This document shows positions 35,327 through 45,305 of a stretch of 64,000 nucleotides of DNA, one piece after another. The translations under genes were made by a program, and so were the position numbers. Origin of the DNA: JALYUM01 sp036688685 (GTDB lineage Bacteria; Pseudomonadota; Gammaproteobacteria; Burkholderiales; Burkholderiaceae_D); the NCBI RefSeq assembly GCF_036688685.1, contig NZ_JAQQPS010000012.1, positions 124,001-188,000 on the forward strand. The letters are read 5' to 3'. The notes beneath the pieces were generated by a model. The model saw only the letters and a program-made list of their open reading frames with translations. It was not told where the DNA came from and ran no database searches. Within the stretch, counting starts at the first letter, position 1, and each line of letters begins with the position of its first letter.

Positions 35327-36799
35327 TTACCATAGTCCTAGCCCCTGGTAACGTTCCCGCTTAGCTTCCAATTCCATCGAGTTATTGATTACCCGTAAAG
35401 CGTGCTTTAAATATCCTGCAGCCGCAGAATAGTCCCGCATTTGCTCGCAAACTTGAATTAGCCGGATTAGAACTTGCGGTTTGCTCGGGGACTTCCTATT
35501 GATCGCTTCAAGTGCTGCGCGAGCCCCCGAAAAATTGGCCTCCAAGCCAAACAGCGTCGCTCGCAAGAAATCAAGTTCTAACGATTCGCCTTCCTGATTT
35601 TCGGCATCTTGAATGAGATTTTTTGCGGGATCGATTTTACGAAGCGTCAGGAATGCCTTAATACCAAGCAGCCGGATCAACTGTTGATCGTTTCCCTGCA
35701 AGACGATCTTGTATCCTCGATGGAATACTTTTTCGAACTCAAACAGCCTGTTTGCGCGATAGAGCGCATTGAGCTGTTGCAACAACGCCGCGGAATCGCC
35801 AGTGCGGGCAAACTCATCCCCCGCTAGTCCTGCCGCCTTTAGGTAGTCTTTTGTCTCCAGAGCCTTGACCACTGATGCCGACCAATCAACCGAAACCTGC
35901 CCACCAAAAGACGTTATGGAATAATGCGGAGCATTTAATTGATGTTGCCTTGCCTGCTCAAAAACGCTGCGGAGCGATGCAATATCGTGATATCGATCGG
36001 AAGGGACTCTCTGCATGCACTTAAGGATCAGCTCATCAATTATGGGCACGATGTTAGCGTTGATTTCGCTGGGGCGCTTGAATGGTGCATGGCGACGAAC
36101 TTGAGAGGGCGTGTCATGAGGGAGTTGCCCCGTTAACAGCTGGTACAAGAGAACGCCTAGGCTGTAGATGTCGCCTCGCAGCAAGTCATCAAAAGTTCCC
36201 TTGCGCGAAACACTGTCAGAAAACTCTGGCGCAGCGTACAGAACAGTGCCGCCGTTCTCTCTGGTTCGAACATAAATTTCTTCGGGCAGAGCGGAGCTCC
36301 CAAAGTCAGTCAACTTCACCAAATCTCCGGCACCCACGAGAATATTGTGCGGCTTGATATCTCCATGTGAGATAGGTATTGGCAACATCGCCAAAAAACC
36401 AACCGCATCGAGCACCTGCGCGTAGATGTTAAACAGCCGCTCAAACGTGTTGCCGAAGTTTTGGCTTCGTTGCTCCAGTTTTTGGGCAAGGCTTTGGCTC
36501 GGAAAGTACTCCATTTCAATGAAGAACCATTCGTTCTCCGGCGGAATTCTCCCCATATCGCAAATCCGAACGATATTGGGATGTGGATCTAATGTGAGTA
36601 GCTCTTTGCCTTCGGAAAGTAGGCGATCATCTTTTGTGAGGTCTTTCGGAATCTTCACTGCGACGATTGTGCCGTCCGATAGCCTCTCCGCCCGCCATAC
36701 CCAACCATGACTGCCGTCGCCGAGGCATTCGAGTAACAGATATCTATCCCCTAAATGCTTATTGGTTCCCGGCAGAAAGTGTGCGGACTTAATATTCAC
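35327..36799 (-). CDS. Serine/threonine protein kinase with helical C-terminal region
   Basis: The GTG at 36799 overlaps the previous stop as GTGA and has AAAGG before it; an upstream ATG at 36847 is less likely. The 490-residue protein has a Gly-loop (GDGSHGWVW), the Lys in VAVKIPK, the catalytic HGDIKPHN, DFGSS and AAPEF, so the kinase domain looks active. The last 200 residues are helical and TPR-like (LNALYRANRLFEFEKVF, FLTLRKIDPAKNLI). In Pgl/BREX and other phage-defence systems such kinases signal or trigger defence; the substrate here is unknown. Confidence 0.85.
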   Translation of the reverse strand: MNIKSAHFLPGTNKHLGDRYLLLECLGDGSHGWVWRAERLSDGTIVAVKIPKDLTKDDRLLSEGKELLTLDPHPNIVRICDMGRIPPENEWFFIEMEYFPSQSLAQKLEQRSQNFGNTFERLFNIYAQVLDAVGFLAMLPIPISHGDIKPHNILVGAGDLVKLTDFGSSALPEEIYVRTRENGGTVLYAAPEFSDSVSRKGTFDDLLRGDIYSLGVLLYQLLTGQLPHDTPSQVRRHAPFKRPSEINANIVPIIDELILKCMQRVPSDRYHDIASLRSVFEQARQHQLNAPHYSITSFGGQVSVDWSASVVKALETKDYLKAAGLAGDEFARTGDSAALLQQLNALYRANRLFEFEKVFHRGYKIVLQGNDQQLIRLLGIKAFLTLRKIDPAKNLIQDAENQEGESLELDFLRATLFGLEANFSGARAALEAINRKSPSKPQVLIRLIQVCEQMRDYSAAAGYLKHALRVINNSMELEAKRERYQGLGLW

Positions 36800-37374
36800 A
36801 TCAACCTTTCGCAGCGAATCTGTTTGAGAAGCAGAGTTCCGCCGCACTCAATTTCGAAAATAAACCTGCTAAACAGAACCGCTGTATTTCTCAGTGGCGG
36901 CACCTGCGCACCAACCGACGATTTGAAGCCTTGTCGGCATCGCTGTACAAACCCGTCTTTATTTGGCGCAGATACAACTCCTTTGTTCCATGCCGAAAGA
37001 ATCAGAACAGAAGGGGCATCCCCCCACCTCAAGGATGCTTCAAGTAAATTACAAATCTTCTCATCGAGTTTTTTGTGCCCCCGGTCAGTTCCATCGAAGC
37101 GTTCGAACTCAATCAAGACATCAGGCGTGCGTTGGGTTCGACTAAACCAGGTAGAGTCGGCCCGAATGTCCGCGCCATGCGTCATCGGCACCGGACACTC
37201 TGACACCGCCATGTAGCCTATATGAGATCCTAGCTCATTCCATGCACTGCAACCCAAGCTGTGGATTAAGACGTCCTCGTCGCGCACACCCCAGGTAGAC
37301 AGCATGGGGTAACTGCGATCGACAAATTCCAATGAGGACATTTCGGCACAAATACGCTCTGTGAGGTCAGTCAC
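36796..37374 (-). CDS. Unknown 192-residue protein of the defence operon
   Basis: A GGGGGAG site six bases before the GTG at 37374 decides the start; the longer frame to 37419 would overlap the HerA-like gene by 53 bases. With the GTG the overlap is 8. The protein begins VTDLTERICAEM, has a stretch TPDVLIEFERFDGTDRGHKKLDEK and ends CGGTLLLKQIRCERLM. The D-V-L-I-E-F strand could belong to a nuclease-like fold, but no full motif is visible. I do not recognise it. It lies between HerA and the kinase. Confidence 0.6.
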   Translation of the reverse strand: MTDLTERICAEMSSLEFVDRSYPMLSTWGVRDEDVLIHSLGCSAWNELGSHIGYMAVSECPVPMTHGADIRADSTWFSRTQRTPDVLIEFERFDGTDRGHKKLDEKICNLLEASLRWGDAPSVLILSAWNKGVVSAPNKDGFVQRCRQGFKSSVGAQVPPLRNTAVLFSRFIFEIECGGTLLLKQIRCERLM

Positions 37375-39052
37375 CAAAACTCCCCCAAACTCGCAGCACC
37401 TCAGGCGATTCACCGCCATGTATTAGTGCCTTACCTCCAACCTTGACCAGTAATGGCGCAGGAATTGATCGCCCACATACCAATGCCTCACCCGTTGATA
37501 AGTTCGGCAACTCGTCCAAGTCCGCCTTGCTTACCATGTCAGATGCTTTTGCGATAAATCGCTGGTCGTCCGGATTCTTTAGGCGCATGGTGATCAGGGT
37601 GTTGCATTGCGATGTCACGTCCGCGTCCAGCTTTGATGGACGTTGGCTAACGATGGCAAAGCCCACGCCGAACTTGCGACCTTCGCCAGCAATTTTCTTG
37701 ATGATTCGGTGACTGACCGCATTTCCGCCTGCGGGCGCGAAATTATGACCTTCTTCGTAAACCAAGAAACAAGGGCGAAGCGGATCTGTCTTGCTGGAAG
37801 CTGCGCGCAAAATCTCACTCGAAAGCAGCGCGCAGATTACCTGTTTAGCCGTATCACTCAGCCCTTGCAGATCGATCACAACGAGTCGCCCTTGTTTATT
37901 CGAAGGACGTCCAACCATATTGTATATGTCTGTCGGAGCTGACATAGCAGCAGAGTAGAAGCTTTGCGCCTCGTTGAGTACCCGCGACAGCTTCATTGAT
38001 GTCACCGCAGCACTACGGCCATTCAATGCTTTGCCTTCCGCTTCAGAAAGGTCGTCCCACTCGCGTAACTCTTCGATGCCATCTCCGAGGAGATGTCGAA
38101 GGCGATTGATGTCCCGTGGTTCGGTCTTGTCTGCCGTCCGCCAATAGCGCAAAGCAACATCAAGCACACGCTGCTGTGGCTCGGTAAGCCCGGGCAGAAT
38201 CTCTGCCACATCATCCATCTCAAAGTGATCGAACTGCAGCGCAAGCTGGGTGTTCTTGCCAGCGTACTTGTGTTTGAACGATTCATTTTGTGGCGTGTAA
38301 ACATGTATGCCAGCTCCGGCTTCCTGCAATCGTTCGAAGGTTTCGCGGATTTTGGGAAGCGCCGTACGATCGCGTCCGTCTTCGCTCTCCGACAGGCCTC
38401 CCGAGAAATTCAATTGCCCCTTCGCCAGGGCCTTTCCATACTCTCCATGGGGATCGAAAACAACAACGGTTCCATTGTTCAGTGCAACCAAGCGTTCAAT
38501 GATACGGCCGACAGTATAGGACTTACCCGATCCCGTCATCGCCAATACAGCCATGTGCTCAGTGACCAGTTTGTTTACATCCAAAAAAACCGGGACCGTG
38601 TTTTCGCCGCGCTCATAGCCAACAAGATTTCCGAGGTGTAAACTGGTGTGTTCGTTAAACTCGTAGAAGTCGCTTAGAAATTGGAAATCGACCGTTTCAA
38701 CGGCGGCACCTGGATCTAGAGGACGGCGTGGAATTTTTATCTGGCGAGATACAGGATCGCGGTAGCCGACCAGCGCGACATTTGCGTAGAGATTCTCGCC
38801 TGTGACACTTGCACCGGGGAGCAACTCGAGTTCAGTCACGCCATCACCAAATCCAGCGTTGAACAGCATATTGGTTCGGGTAATTTTGGTGACTCGCCCA
38901 AGCACCGGCACAATGCTTTCATCCGCGCGCTCCTGATGCATGATGCGGACAAACTCTCCTCGACGTATAGAAAAGGAATCCTGAACCACCATCGTCAGCT
39001 GTGCTGCGTCACCAGTGTTACCAACCAGCTTTCCAAGTACTTTGTGTTTCAT
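37367..39052 (-). CDS. HerA-like hexameric ATPase / DNA translocase
   Basis: The 561-residue protein has an N-terminal HAS-like beta barrel (LGRVTKITRT...), Walker A MTGSGKSYT near residue 190, and Walker B in CFLVYEEGHNF. A HerA-type arginine/sensor part (GRKFGVGFAIVSQRPSKLDADVTSQCNTLITMRL) follows. HerA ATPases form rings that feed DNA to the NurA nuclease. The NurA-like gene is directly upstream, overlapping as ATGA, which supports a working pair. In archaea this pair resects breaks; in bacteria HerA is often coupled to nucleases in phage defence. Confidence 0.88.
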   Translation of the reverse strand: MKHKVLGKLVGNTGDAAQLTMVVQDSFSIRRGEFVRIMHQERADESIVPVLGRVTKITRTNMLFNAGFGDGVTELELLPGASVTGENLYANVALVGYRDPVSRQIKIPRRPLDPGAAVETVDFQFLSDFYEFNEHTSLHLGNLVGYERGENTVPVFLDVNKLVTEHMAVLAMTGSGKSYTVGRIIERLVALNNGTVVVFDPHGEYGKALAKGQLNFSGGLSESEDGRDRTALPKIRETFERLQEAGAGIHVYTPQNESFKHKYAGKNTQLALQFDHFEMDDVAEILPGLTEPQQRVLDVALRYWRTADKTEPRDINRLRHLLGDGIEELREWDDLSEAEGKALNGRSAAVTSMKLSRVLNEAQSFYSAAMSAPTDIYNMVGRPSNKQGRLVVIDLQGLSDTAKQVICALLSSEILRAASSKTDPLRPCFLVYEEGHNFAPAGGNAVSHRIIKKIAGEGRKFGVGFAIVSQRPSKLDADVTSQCNTLITMRLKNPDDQRFIAKASDMVSKADLDELPNLSTGEALVCGRSIPAPLLVKVGGKALIHGGESPEVLRVWGSFGD

Positions 39053-40191
39053 GATTCAAACCCTTCATCAAGACCGGACAACCACGTGCTTTCCACGTCG
39101 TTACTGCGCAATGCTTCATTTAACCCCTGCTGGTAATAGGCAGAGAACTTTTCGAGAATATTAAGTTGCTGCCGACTTAGCAACTGCGGAAGTGGCATGG
39201 CTTTCTTCTGGCTCTGCATATCCAGAATCATCAATCGCGATGAAACGGTGTCCAGCAAAGCAGAATTCCAGTCGGACTCTTCGCCAGCCAACTGAGCCAT
39301 TTTTATTTGACTTGCGCGAGCGCTGCGAAAGTGAAAACCGATAACGCCTTGGGTTACCTCACTAGCGGGCTCCATTCTAGAGCGATTCTCGGTCATCCGA
39401 AAAGCGATAGTTCGGTTGAAATTGCCCAATATTCCATTGATAAAACGCGTATCACCAATGCCGCTCAGCCGACTTTCCAGGCCTTCGAGCATGGCGGCCG
39501 ATTCCGGTGCAAAGCCATCGGTGGTCAAAATATGCTTGCGGCCTTCTTCAGTTCGCAAATCTTGACGAGCGATACTAACAATCGCGGAGAAGCGCTCAGC
39601 CAGAATACTGACGAGCACAGGACCTTCCTGATTCCATGGAAACAGGGTTTTCCGGTTGTTCTGCCAAAACTTTTCGATAACGTCTCTGGTCTTTTCAAAC
39701 TCTGCCCAATGCCGCACATTGCGCTTCAGGGGAATCATCTCCCGATCAATGAAAAGCGGCGTATCGATCAGAATCAGGTTGGCAGAAACACCCTGCTGCA
39801 ACAGCCGATCTACCAGGGCATAACAGTGTCTCATCTCCACCAAGTCCAGGCGTTTTCTCTGCGCTTCGAAATCGATGTCGTCCAGCTCGGAGACTGAATC
39901 AGTCCCAGCCGTACTGACCTTATTGTCCTGAATCGTTAAATCCGTCCGCACAGCTGCGGATGCGTAGATAAAGCCACCCAGAGCACGGTGAATACATGAG
40001 TGACTCGCAATGCCGGAGACCGTGAGATTGACGACAGATGGCCGCTTGACTGCCTTAATTAAACCGGCATCTCGAAATAAGGGGGCTACTTGCTCAATAT
40101 CTCGAATCTGTTTAAGTAAGCGCCCGGCACTGCCTGGCAATCTCAGCTGACAATCAATAGCCAATGCTTGCGCAAGATTTGTTGTTTTCAT
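39049..40191 (-). CDS. NurA domain nuclease, partner of HerA
   Basis: The 380-residue protein is matched to NurA by its place beside HerA and by the acidic strands GGFIYASAAVRTD and NLILIDTPLFIDREM. These are like the metal-binding beta strands of the RNaseH-like NurA fold. Late segments (VIGFHFRSARASQIKMAQL) also suit NurA. The first acidic motif is not textbook, so activity is likely but unproved. The start follows the 275-residue gene by 3 bp. Confidence 0.7.
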   Translation of the reverse strand: MKTTNLAQALAIDCQLRLPGSAGRLLKQIRDIEQVAPLFRDAGLIKAVKRPSVVNLTVSGIASHSCIHRALGGFIYASAAVRTDLTIQDNKVSTAGTDSVSELDDIDFEAQRKRLDLVEMRHCYALVDRLLQQGVSANLILIDTPLFIDREMIPLKRNVRHWAEFEKTRDVIEKFWQNNRKTLFPWNQEGPVLVSILAERFSAIVSIARQDLRTEEGRKHILTTDGFAPESAAMLEGLESRLSGIGDTRFINGILGNFNRTIAFRMTENRSRMEPASEVTQGVIGFHFRSARASQIKMAQLAGEESDWNSALLDTVSSRLMILDMQSQKKAMPLPQLLSRQQLNILEKFSAYYQQGLNEALRSNDVESTWLSGLDEGFES

Positions 40192-40194
40192 TGG

Positions 40195-41022
40195 CTAGGC
40201 CTCACTTCTCAGGCTCTCGGCAAATACCCAGTATTTGGACCCCATCAAATGGGCCAATCCTTTTTCGGTAAAGCCATTGTCATGGATAAACCCGGCATTT
40301 CTTAGACGAACCATACTTTCCGACAGATCAAAGCTGGTCAGATTCAAGAGTGGCACGGCATATGTTTTCAACTTGTTCGACAAGCCCTCGGCTGTCACGA
40401 CATTGAATCCGTAACTGCACACCAAAACGGTGACATCCTCCGGGAGTATCGCATCATCTTTCGGGAGCTCTGTTTCGTTCTCGCGCGCAGAGGACAACCC
40501 ACACAGCCTCTCGATATTGACCAGAAAGTCATGAACCAACGTAGCCTGATCCAACAAACTGATGGACCAAAGCGGTAGCGTCGTGGCAGCGACCAGGCCG
40601 CTATTGGAATGTCCTTTCCAATAGCGTGTATGGCAAGTCAGCTTCCCCGGCGGCGTGTCTTCGGTACAAGCACCATCCATCCCGCGCAGCTTGTAGGTCA
40701 TTTCGCCCGTCAGTAGGCTCATAAGCGATGCTTGGTTGACGGCTGCCGAACTTGACGGTGCCAACTCAACCACCCAGTCCAGAGAATGGAAAACGATCCC
40801 TTCCTGGTATGGAGGGAGGAGGAGCAATGAACGACCAGGTTGGCGTACCCAGGCCACACATTCCTCTTGAATCTCTCTGGATGCCTGCAAAGTTTCGCCT
40901 GTCATCAACACAAATCCCGTCTTCGGCAAGCCAAGCTCAGACGCCTGCGAAATTCCCAGCAAGCTGGCCAGGAAACGCCCTCTACGGTGCGCCTGCAATT
41001 CCGGAGTCAAATAAAGTTTCAC
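40195..41022 (-). CDS. Unknown 275-residue protein of the defence operon
   Basis: The protein starts MKLYLTPELQAHRRGRFLASLLGIS and is mostly soluble. Near the end NKLKTYAVPLLNLTSFDLSESMVRLRNAGFIHDNGFTEKGLAHL looks like a winged-helix fold. No catalytic motif is visible and I do not recognise the family. Its ATG overlaps the stop of the large ATPase as ATGA, and the NurA-like gene follows after 3 bp. It may link the ATPase to the nuclease, which is only inferred from gene order. Confidence 0.7.
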   Translation of the reverse strand: MKLYLTPELQAHRRGRFLASLLGISQASELGLPKTGFVLMTGETLQASREIQEECVAWVRQPGRSLLLLPPYQEGIVFHSLDWVVELAPSSSAAVNQASLMSLLTGEMTYKLRGMDGACTEDTPPGKLTCHTRYWKGHSNSGLVAATTLPLWSISLLDQATLVHDFLVNIERLCGLSSARENETELPKDDAILPEDVTVLVCSYGFNVVTAEGLSNKLKTYAVPLLNLTSFDLSESMVRLRNAGFIHDNGFTEKGLAHLMGSKYWVFAESLRSEA

Positions 41023-44000
41023 ACTTCCCCCCCGAAATAGAGCTTCATTTTCAGGATACCCTTGGACACTAAAGCCTGTTGAGCGGGTTGGGACAGCACT
41101 GGGCTTTTGCCCTCGGCTATCGCCTTCGCCAAATTTTGCCAGTCCGCGAAGTCAAGGCCCGTCCCGCTTAGCAACTGGGCCGCTTTGGCTTCCCACTGCA
41201 ATTGCTGCAAATCTATCGTCACATGCAGGTCATGCAAGGAAGGGGGAGATACGTTGCTCGGGCTAATTGCAGCTGGCGCAGCTTCGTTGCAAGCACTGAA
41301 CAGTGGCATCAGTACCGGAAGGTAGCGCTCATTGGTCTGACTGACCAAGACCTCCCGATGCGACACGATTGTTTTTTCAATCTTGTGAATGGCACCGCCA
41401 ACGCTGTGCAACTGAGAGTGAATGGGGTTGAGCAAACGATCAGGGATGTCGCGGATGGCGCTGAACTGCCCCTTGCGTGCTAGCTCCCGAAACTTCTCAC
41501 GTTCACTCTTGGCTGTGTCGGCCAACTCTTCAAACGCATCGCCAATCAACACCAATTTTTGTGCGAGTGTTGCAAGCTCTTGGGCATTTTCTGGCGTTGC
41601 ATAGTCCGTAGGCATGGGCTCCAAGACTCGTGTAGCCTCTGCGCATCGCCCTTGCAAGTCCGCAAGGTACTCTGTGATCTCAACAAATCTTTTCTTGCCT
41701 GCTCTATAGCTACTGGCAATACAGCCAAGGTTCTCAGCCAGACCAAAAGCCGTTCCATTGTCGATATTGATGCCCGCTTCCTCGGCGAGCAGGCGCAGAC
41801 GATCCGCTGCCTTGTCCAGCTGAAGTGAGCGCAGGTAATGCAGCAAGGTGTCTGAGCTCGCAGTACCCTCTGCCGCCGCAGTGCCGCTGGCGTTGTGTTG
41901 CTGCAAGGCCCCATCAAGAATGTTGGTCACCGTCTGTAGTGACAGGGTGAACAAGCCACGCGGGAACAAAGCCAGATTCTTTGCATCAGCTTCAATGTCG
42001 GTGATCAGATGATCGATGCCTCGCTTAATTTGAGTTGCCGCCTTCTCCACGTAATCCGCAAACAGCCGAGCCTGTTCGATACGCTGATAGAGCGATTGGC
42101 TCTTGTCGTCGAGGCGCAGGGTATTGATGTTGCCCAAGGAGATCTCAGGAACTAGCGCAGGCAAAACGCCCGCGACCCGCTGCAGCACCTCAAAGCGTCC
42201 AGCAAGTAGGGCGGGCATCTTGTCACCAATAGCATCCAAAGCATCGGCACCTTGTAAGGCTAGCGCTTCTTCCCCGACCTTCAGCGACTCAAAAGCGGCG
42301 CGGGCCGCTTTGAGCAATTCGTGCGCTTCCACCGTTTCAGTCCCGATGGGTGACTTGCCCAAGGGGGCGAAGAGCCCAGGGATGCGGTCATAGCCGAAAA
42401 TGCGTTCCAACTTAGCAACCACAGCCTTATAGCCGTCGGCACCGCCGCCGTTAAACCAGTTCTGGGCCTCGTTGATGGCATTATCCAGCTTAGCCCTTGG
42501 CACGCTTTGCCATTTGGCTGTTGCCGCAGTTGCATCCTGTAGCTGCAACAAATGTAACTCCCCGCACCACCACATCCAGTCATCGAACACGTTCTTGGCT
42601 GTCACGCTGGCATGTTGCAAGTAGCCCCAGTACCAGTCGCGCTTGGCCTTCTCCAGCGTCCATTCCTGTGAGCTGGCCGGGTTTGCTATACGCGCCAAGA
42701 AGAACGGGAGGTTTGCTTGCGCCTGCTGCGGATTGGCCAAGCCAGTAAACAAGCCAGATTGATCTTCCTTCGCGAAACCGAGACTAAACAGCTTGCTTGG
42801 CAGGGCCAAGCGTTGCATCAGCGATGCAACTTCCTCGGCATCAATACCGTGCTTGGTTTCCAGATCATTCAGACCAGAAAGGGCCGGCTCCTTGAAAACA
42901 AACACGGTCCAGGCCTGCAGCAGCAAATCGCGGTCCTGCGCGCTGATCTTGCCAGTTGGCTTGAGCGGCCAAGCTATCAAGCCGCGCTCATTCAAGCGGG
43001 CGCGCCATTGCTGGATCGCTTGATAAGCAAAGTCGCGCAGGGCACTGAGCTTGTTCTTGAACTTACTGGTCAGTCGTGCCTCATCCAGCACCAAACCCTT
43101 GCACTGCTCGGGTGAGAGGCCGATGCGTTCCAACTGGTCCACTTCGCTGGGGTTCAGGTAATAGAGCAGCAAATCGTCTTTGAGCTTTTCGCTGACATCG
43201 CCCCGATTGTATTGCTCCATCAAGTGGGTAGAAGCGGTGAATGCCGTCACCGGGAAGCGTCCTTCATCGGCATGACGTCTTGCCGCCAACTGATGCAGGC
43301 GGTCCAGCTCTTCACGGTTGTTCACCCAGGCAAACCAAGCCAGATTGTCCGGGTGCAACTTCAGCCCCTCGCAATACAGCAAGCCACCACGCTGACCTCC
43401 CCCTTGCCCACGCGGACTGGTTTGAATGTACAGATTGTCTTTGTTGGAGAGGGCGGTCTGTGCGTATTGCCAGTTCTTGTCTAACAAACGCATTAGTCCC
43501 ATCAGCCGTGCCGTCCAGCGCAAGCCCGGGTTGTGGCCGCTGGCCTGCAAGAAGGTCTTTATCGCCGCTTCGTGCACATCGGCATCCGCCGGGTCGCGGA
43601 AGATCATCGAGTTGTGTTGCTGGTTGCGGTAACGCAGATCCAGTCGCAACAGCATTGCCACGCTGGGGCCAATATGGGTGGCTTCATCATTCGGAATGAA
43701 CTGGTCGCCGCCAATCAGCTTTTGCCACAGGGCGTCAGCTGCAAACTCCACAGCCGGGTGATCGTAGAGCAAACTCAATAGATGCTTAAACTCGCCGCGT
43801 GATAGCGGCATCAGCAGCACATCTTTATCGGCCTCATTGATAGCGAACGTACGCAGGTTTTGCAGTAAGGCAGACAGGCTCAGAGCCTGCTCCACTGCGG
43901 GGTACAGCCATTCGTCCTTTTCGCGCTTGAATTTGGCTTCTTCCAACGCCTGGCGGCATTGGAGGGCGTCAAATGGCATCTTGCGATACAGGCTGGCGAC

Positions 44001-45305
44001 CGGTTCGCCATCCTCATTAGTAAGCGTCAACAGTTCTTTGCAGCGCGTAGGTGCGGCATCCAGTGCGACAGGCAGTTGGCCGTAGAGCAGCGATTGCGCA
44101 ACGGCGCGCAGATCGTGATCACCTGTCTTGATGCCCTCGATGGCGTGTTTGTCCAGCACATGCTCAGCGACACGGCCAGAGCTCTCAACTACAGCATCGA
44201 ACAGCACGCCCATATCGATCACTTGCTTGCCCGCTGCGGCATACTGAGCCAGCACCGCATCGACATTGGCCATGATCACGTTAAACCAGCCAAAGTTGGC
44301 ACCGCTCATGGCGTAGGCGGCTTCCACCAGCCCTGTTGGGTAGTCGTGCGCCAACTTACGCTCAGCCTTGAGCTGGGCCACATAGTCACTCACGTCCGCA
44401 AAAGCATTGTGTTCCAGCTCGACCAGCTCAAAACGGCGCGCGACGGATTGAATCTCGCGCAACTGCTGGCCCAGCAAGGGCGAGCACAAAGCCACATAAC
44501 GCAGCCAAGGCAACTTGCGTCGCGGGTCCTCTTCCTTGATGGCCTTGCCAATCAGGCGGATAGCCTGACCGTCGAGGCGCTTGGCATCGTCTTGCTCCAA
44601 ACCAAAGGTGGCCGCCTCAGCCACGGTTTCCAGCTCGTCCAACACCACCAGTACATAGCCGATGCCAAACTTTTGCAGATAGCTGTAGGCAGACTGCACC
44701 AAGCGCACGACCAGGCCTTCTTCTTCGTAAAGCGATTCCTCAGAGTGGGCCTTATCCAACTCCAGGCAGTGCGCCAGCTGCTGAGGGTCGAAACCGGCCG
44801 GATTCAGACGATGCAGCGCCTGCTCAGCAATCTTGCTTTGAATCGAACCATCAAACTTGCCTGTCGCCAGCGGCAACAGTGCCCGGTAAAGCCCAAAGCC
44901 GAACCAGTTGTCCGAGTTCTGGTAGTCGGAAGCCACTTGCGAATAGCGGATGTACAGTGCCAGATACTTGTCTTGCGTGGCCTGGTCAAACAGCTTTTTG
45001 TCCTCCAGCTGGGCTCCGTCTTCGCGCACAAACCAGCCTTTGGAGCAGTCGTTGATCTGGGCGATCAACTCATGGCCCAGGCGCGATTTACCGCGCCCCC
45101 ATTCCGCCTCCACCGCAAACACATGGGCAAAGTTGTCCGCATCCTGATCCACTGTGTGGATGAAGGTGCGGTAGCGCTTGAAGAAGCGACTCTGGCCAAC
45201 CAGCGGATCACGCGGCGGGTAGTCCGAAACACCGGTGGCTGCCCAACTGTGGCGGCGGGCAAAGCCTGCAATGTCGGCGGCGGTGAGTTGATCGTTTTTA
45301 TTCAT
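41019..45305 (-). CDS. Very large (1428-residue) P-loop ATPase of the defence operon
   Basis: The N-terminal region holds a Walker A (VEAEWGRGKSRLGHEL, about residue 66-81) and a Walker B (LVVLDELETVAE, about residue 220). The long remainder is helical with Trp-rich stretches and no second P-loop or nuclease motif that I can see. In size and N-terminal ATPase it recalls PglY/BrxC of Pgl/BREX, but the sequence as read does not allow a firm match. The ATG overlaps the stop of the 434-residue gene as ATGA. It is the largest gene of the island and probably the core machine. Confidence 0.8.
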   Translation of the reverse strand: MNKNDQLTAADIAGFARRHSWAATGVSDYPPRDPLVGQSRFFKRYRTFIHTVDQDADNFAHVFAVEAEWGRGKSRLGHELIAQINDCSKGWFVREDGAQLEDKKLFDQATQDKYLALYIRYSQVASDYQNSDNWFGFGLYRALLPLATGKFDGSIQSKIAEQALHRLNPAGFDPQQLAHCLELDKAHSEESLYEEEGLVVRLVQSAYSYLQKFGIGYVLVVLDELETVAEAATFGLEQDDAKRLDGQAIRLIGKAIKEEDPRRKLPWLRYVALCSPLLGQQLREIQSVARRFELVELEHNAFADVSDYVAQLKAERKLAHDYPTGLVEAAYAMSGANFGWFNVIMANVDAVLAQYAAAGKQVIDMGVLFDAVVESSGRVAEHVLDKHAIEGIKTGDHDLRAVAQSLLYGQLPVALDAAPTRCKELLTLTNEDGEPVASLYRKMPFDALQCRQALEEAKFKREKDEWLYPAVEQALSLSALLQNLRTFAINEADKDVLLMPLSRGEFKHLLSLLYDHPAVEFAADALWQKLIGGDQFIPNDEATHIGPSVAMLLRLDLRYRNQQHNSMIFRDPADADVHEAAIKTFLQASGHNPGLRWTARLMGLMRLLDKNWQYAQTALSNKDNLYIQTSPRGQGGGQRGGLLYCEGLKLHPDNLAWFAWVNNREELDRLHQLAARRHADEGRFPVTAFTASTHLMEQYNRGDVSEKLKDDLLLYYLNPSEVDQLERIGLSPEQCKGLVLDEARLTSKFKNKLSALRDFAYQAIQQWRARLNERGLIAWPLKPTGKISAQDRDLLLQAWTVFVFKEPALSGLNDLETKHGIDAEEVASLMQRLALPSKLFSLGFAKEDQSGLFTGLANPQQAQANLPFFLARIANPASSQEWTLEKAKRDWYWGYLQHASVTAKNVFDDWMWWCGELHLLQLQDATAATAKWQSVPRAKLDNAINEAQNWFNGGGADGYKAVVAKLERIFGYDRIPGLFAPLGKSPIGTETVEAHELLKAARAAFESLKVGEEALALQGADALDAIGDKMPALLAGRFEVLQRVAGVLPALVPEISLGNINTLRLDDKSQSLYQRIEQARLFADYVEKAATQIKRGIDHLITDIEADAKNLALFPRGLFTLSLQTVTNILDGALQQHNASGTAAAEGTASSDTLLHYLRSLQLDKAADRLRLLAEEAGINIDNGTAFGLAENLGCIASSYRAGKKRFVEITEYLADLQGRCAEATRVLEPMPTDYATPENAQELATLAQKLVLIGDAFEELADTAKSEREKFRELARKGQFSAIRDIPDRLLNPIHSQLHSVGGAIHKIEKTIVSHREVLVSQTNERYLPVLMPLFSACNEAAPAAISPSNVSPPSLHDLHVTIDLQQLQWEAKAAQLLSGTGLDFADWQNLAKAIAEGKSPVLSQPAQQALVSKGILKMKLYFGGEV

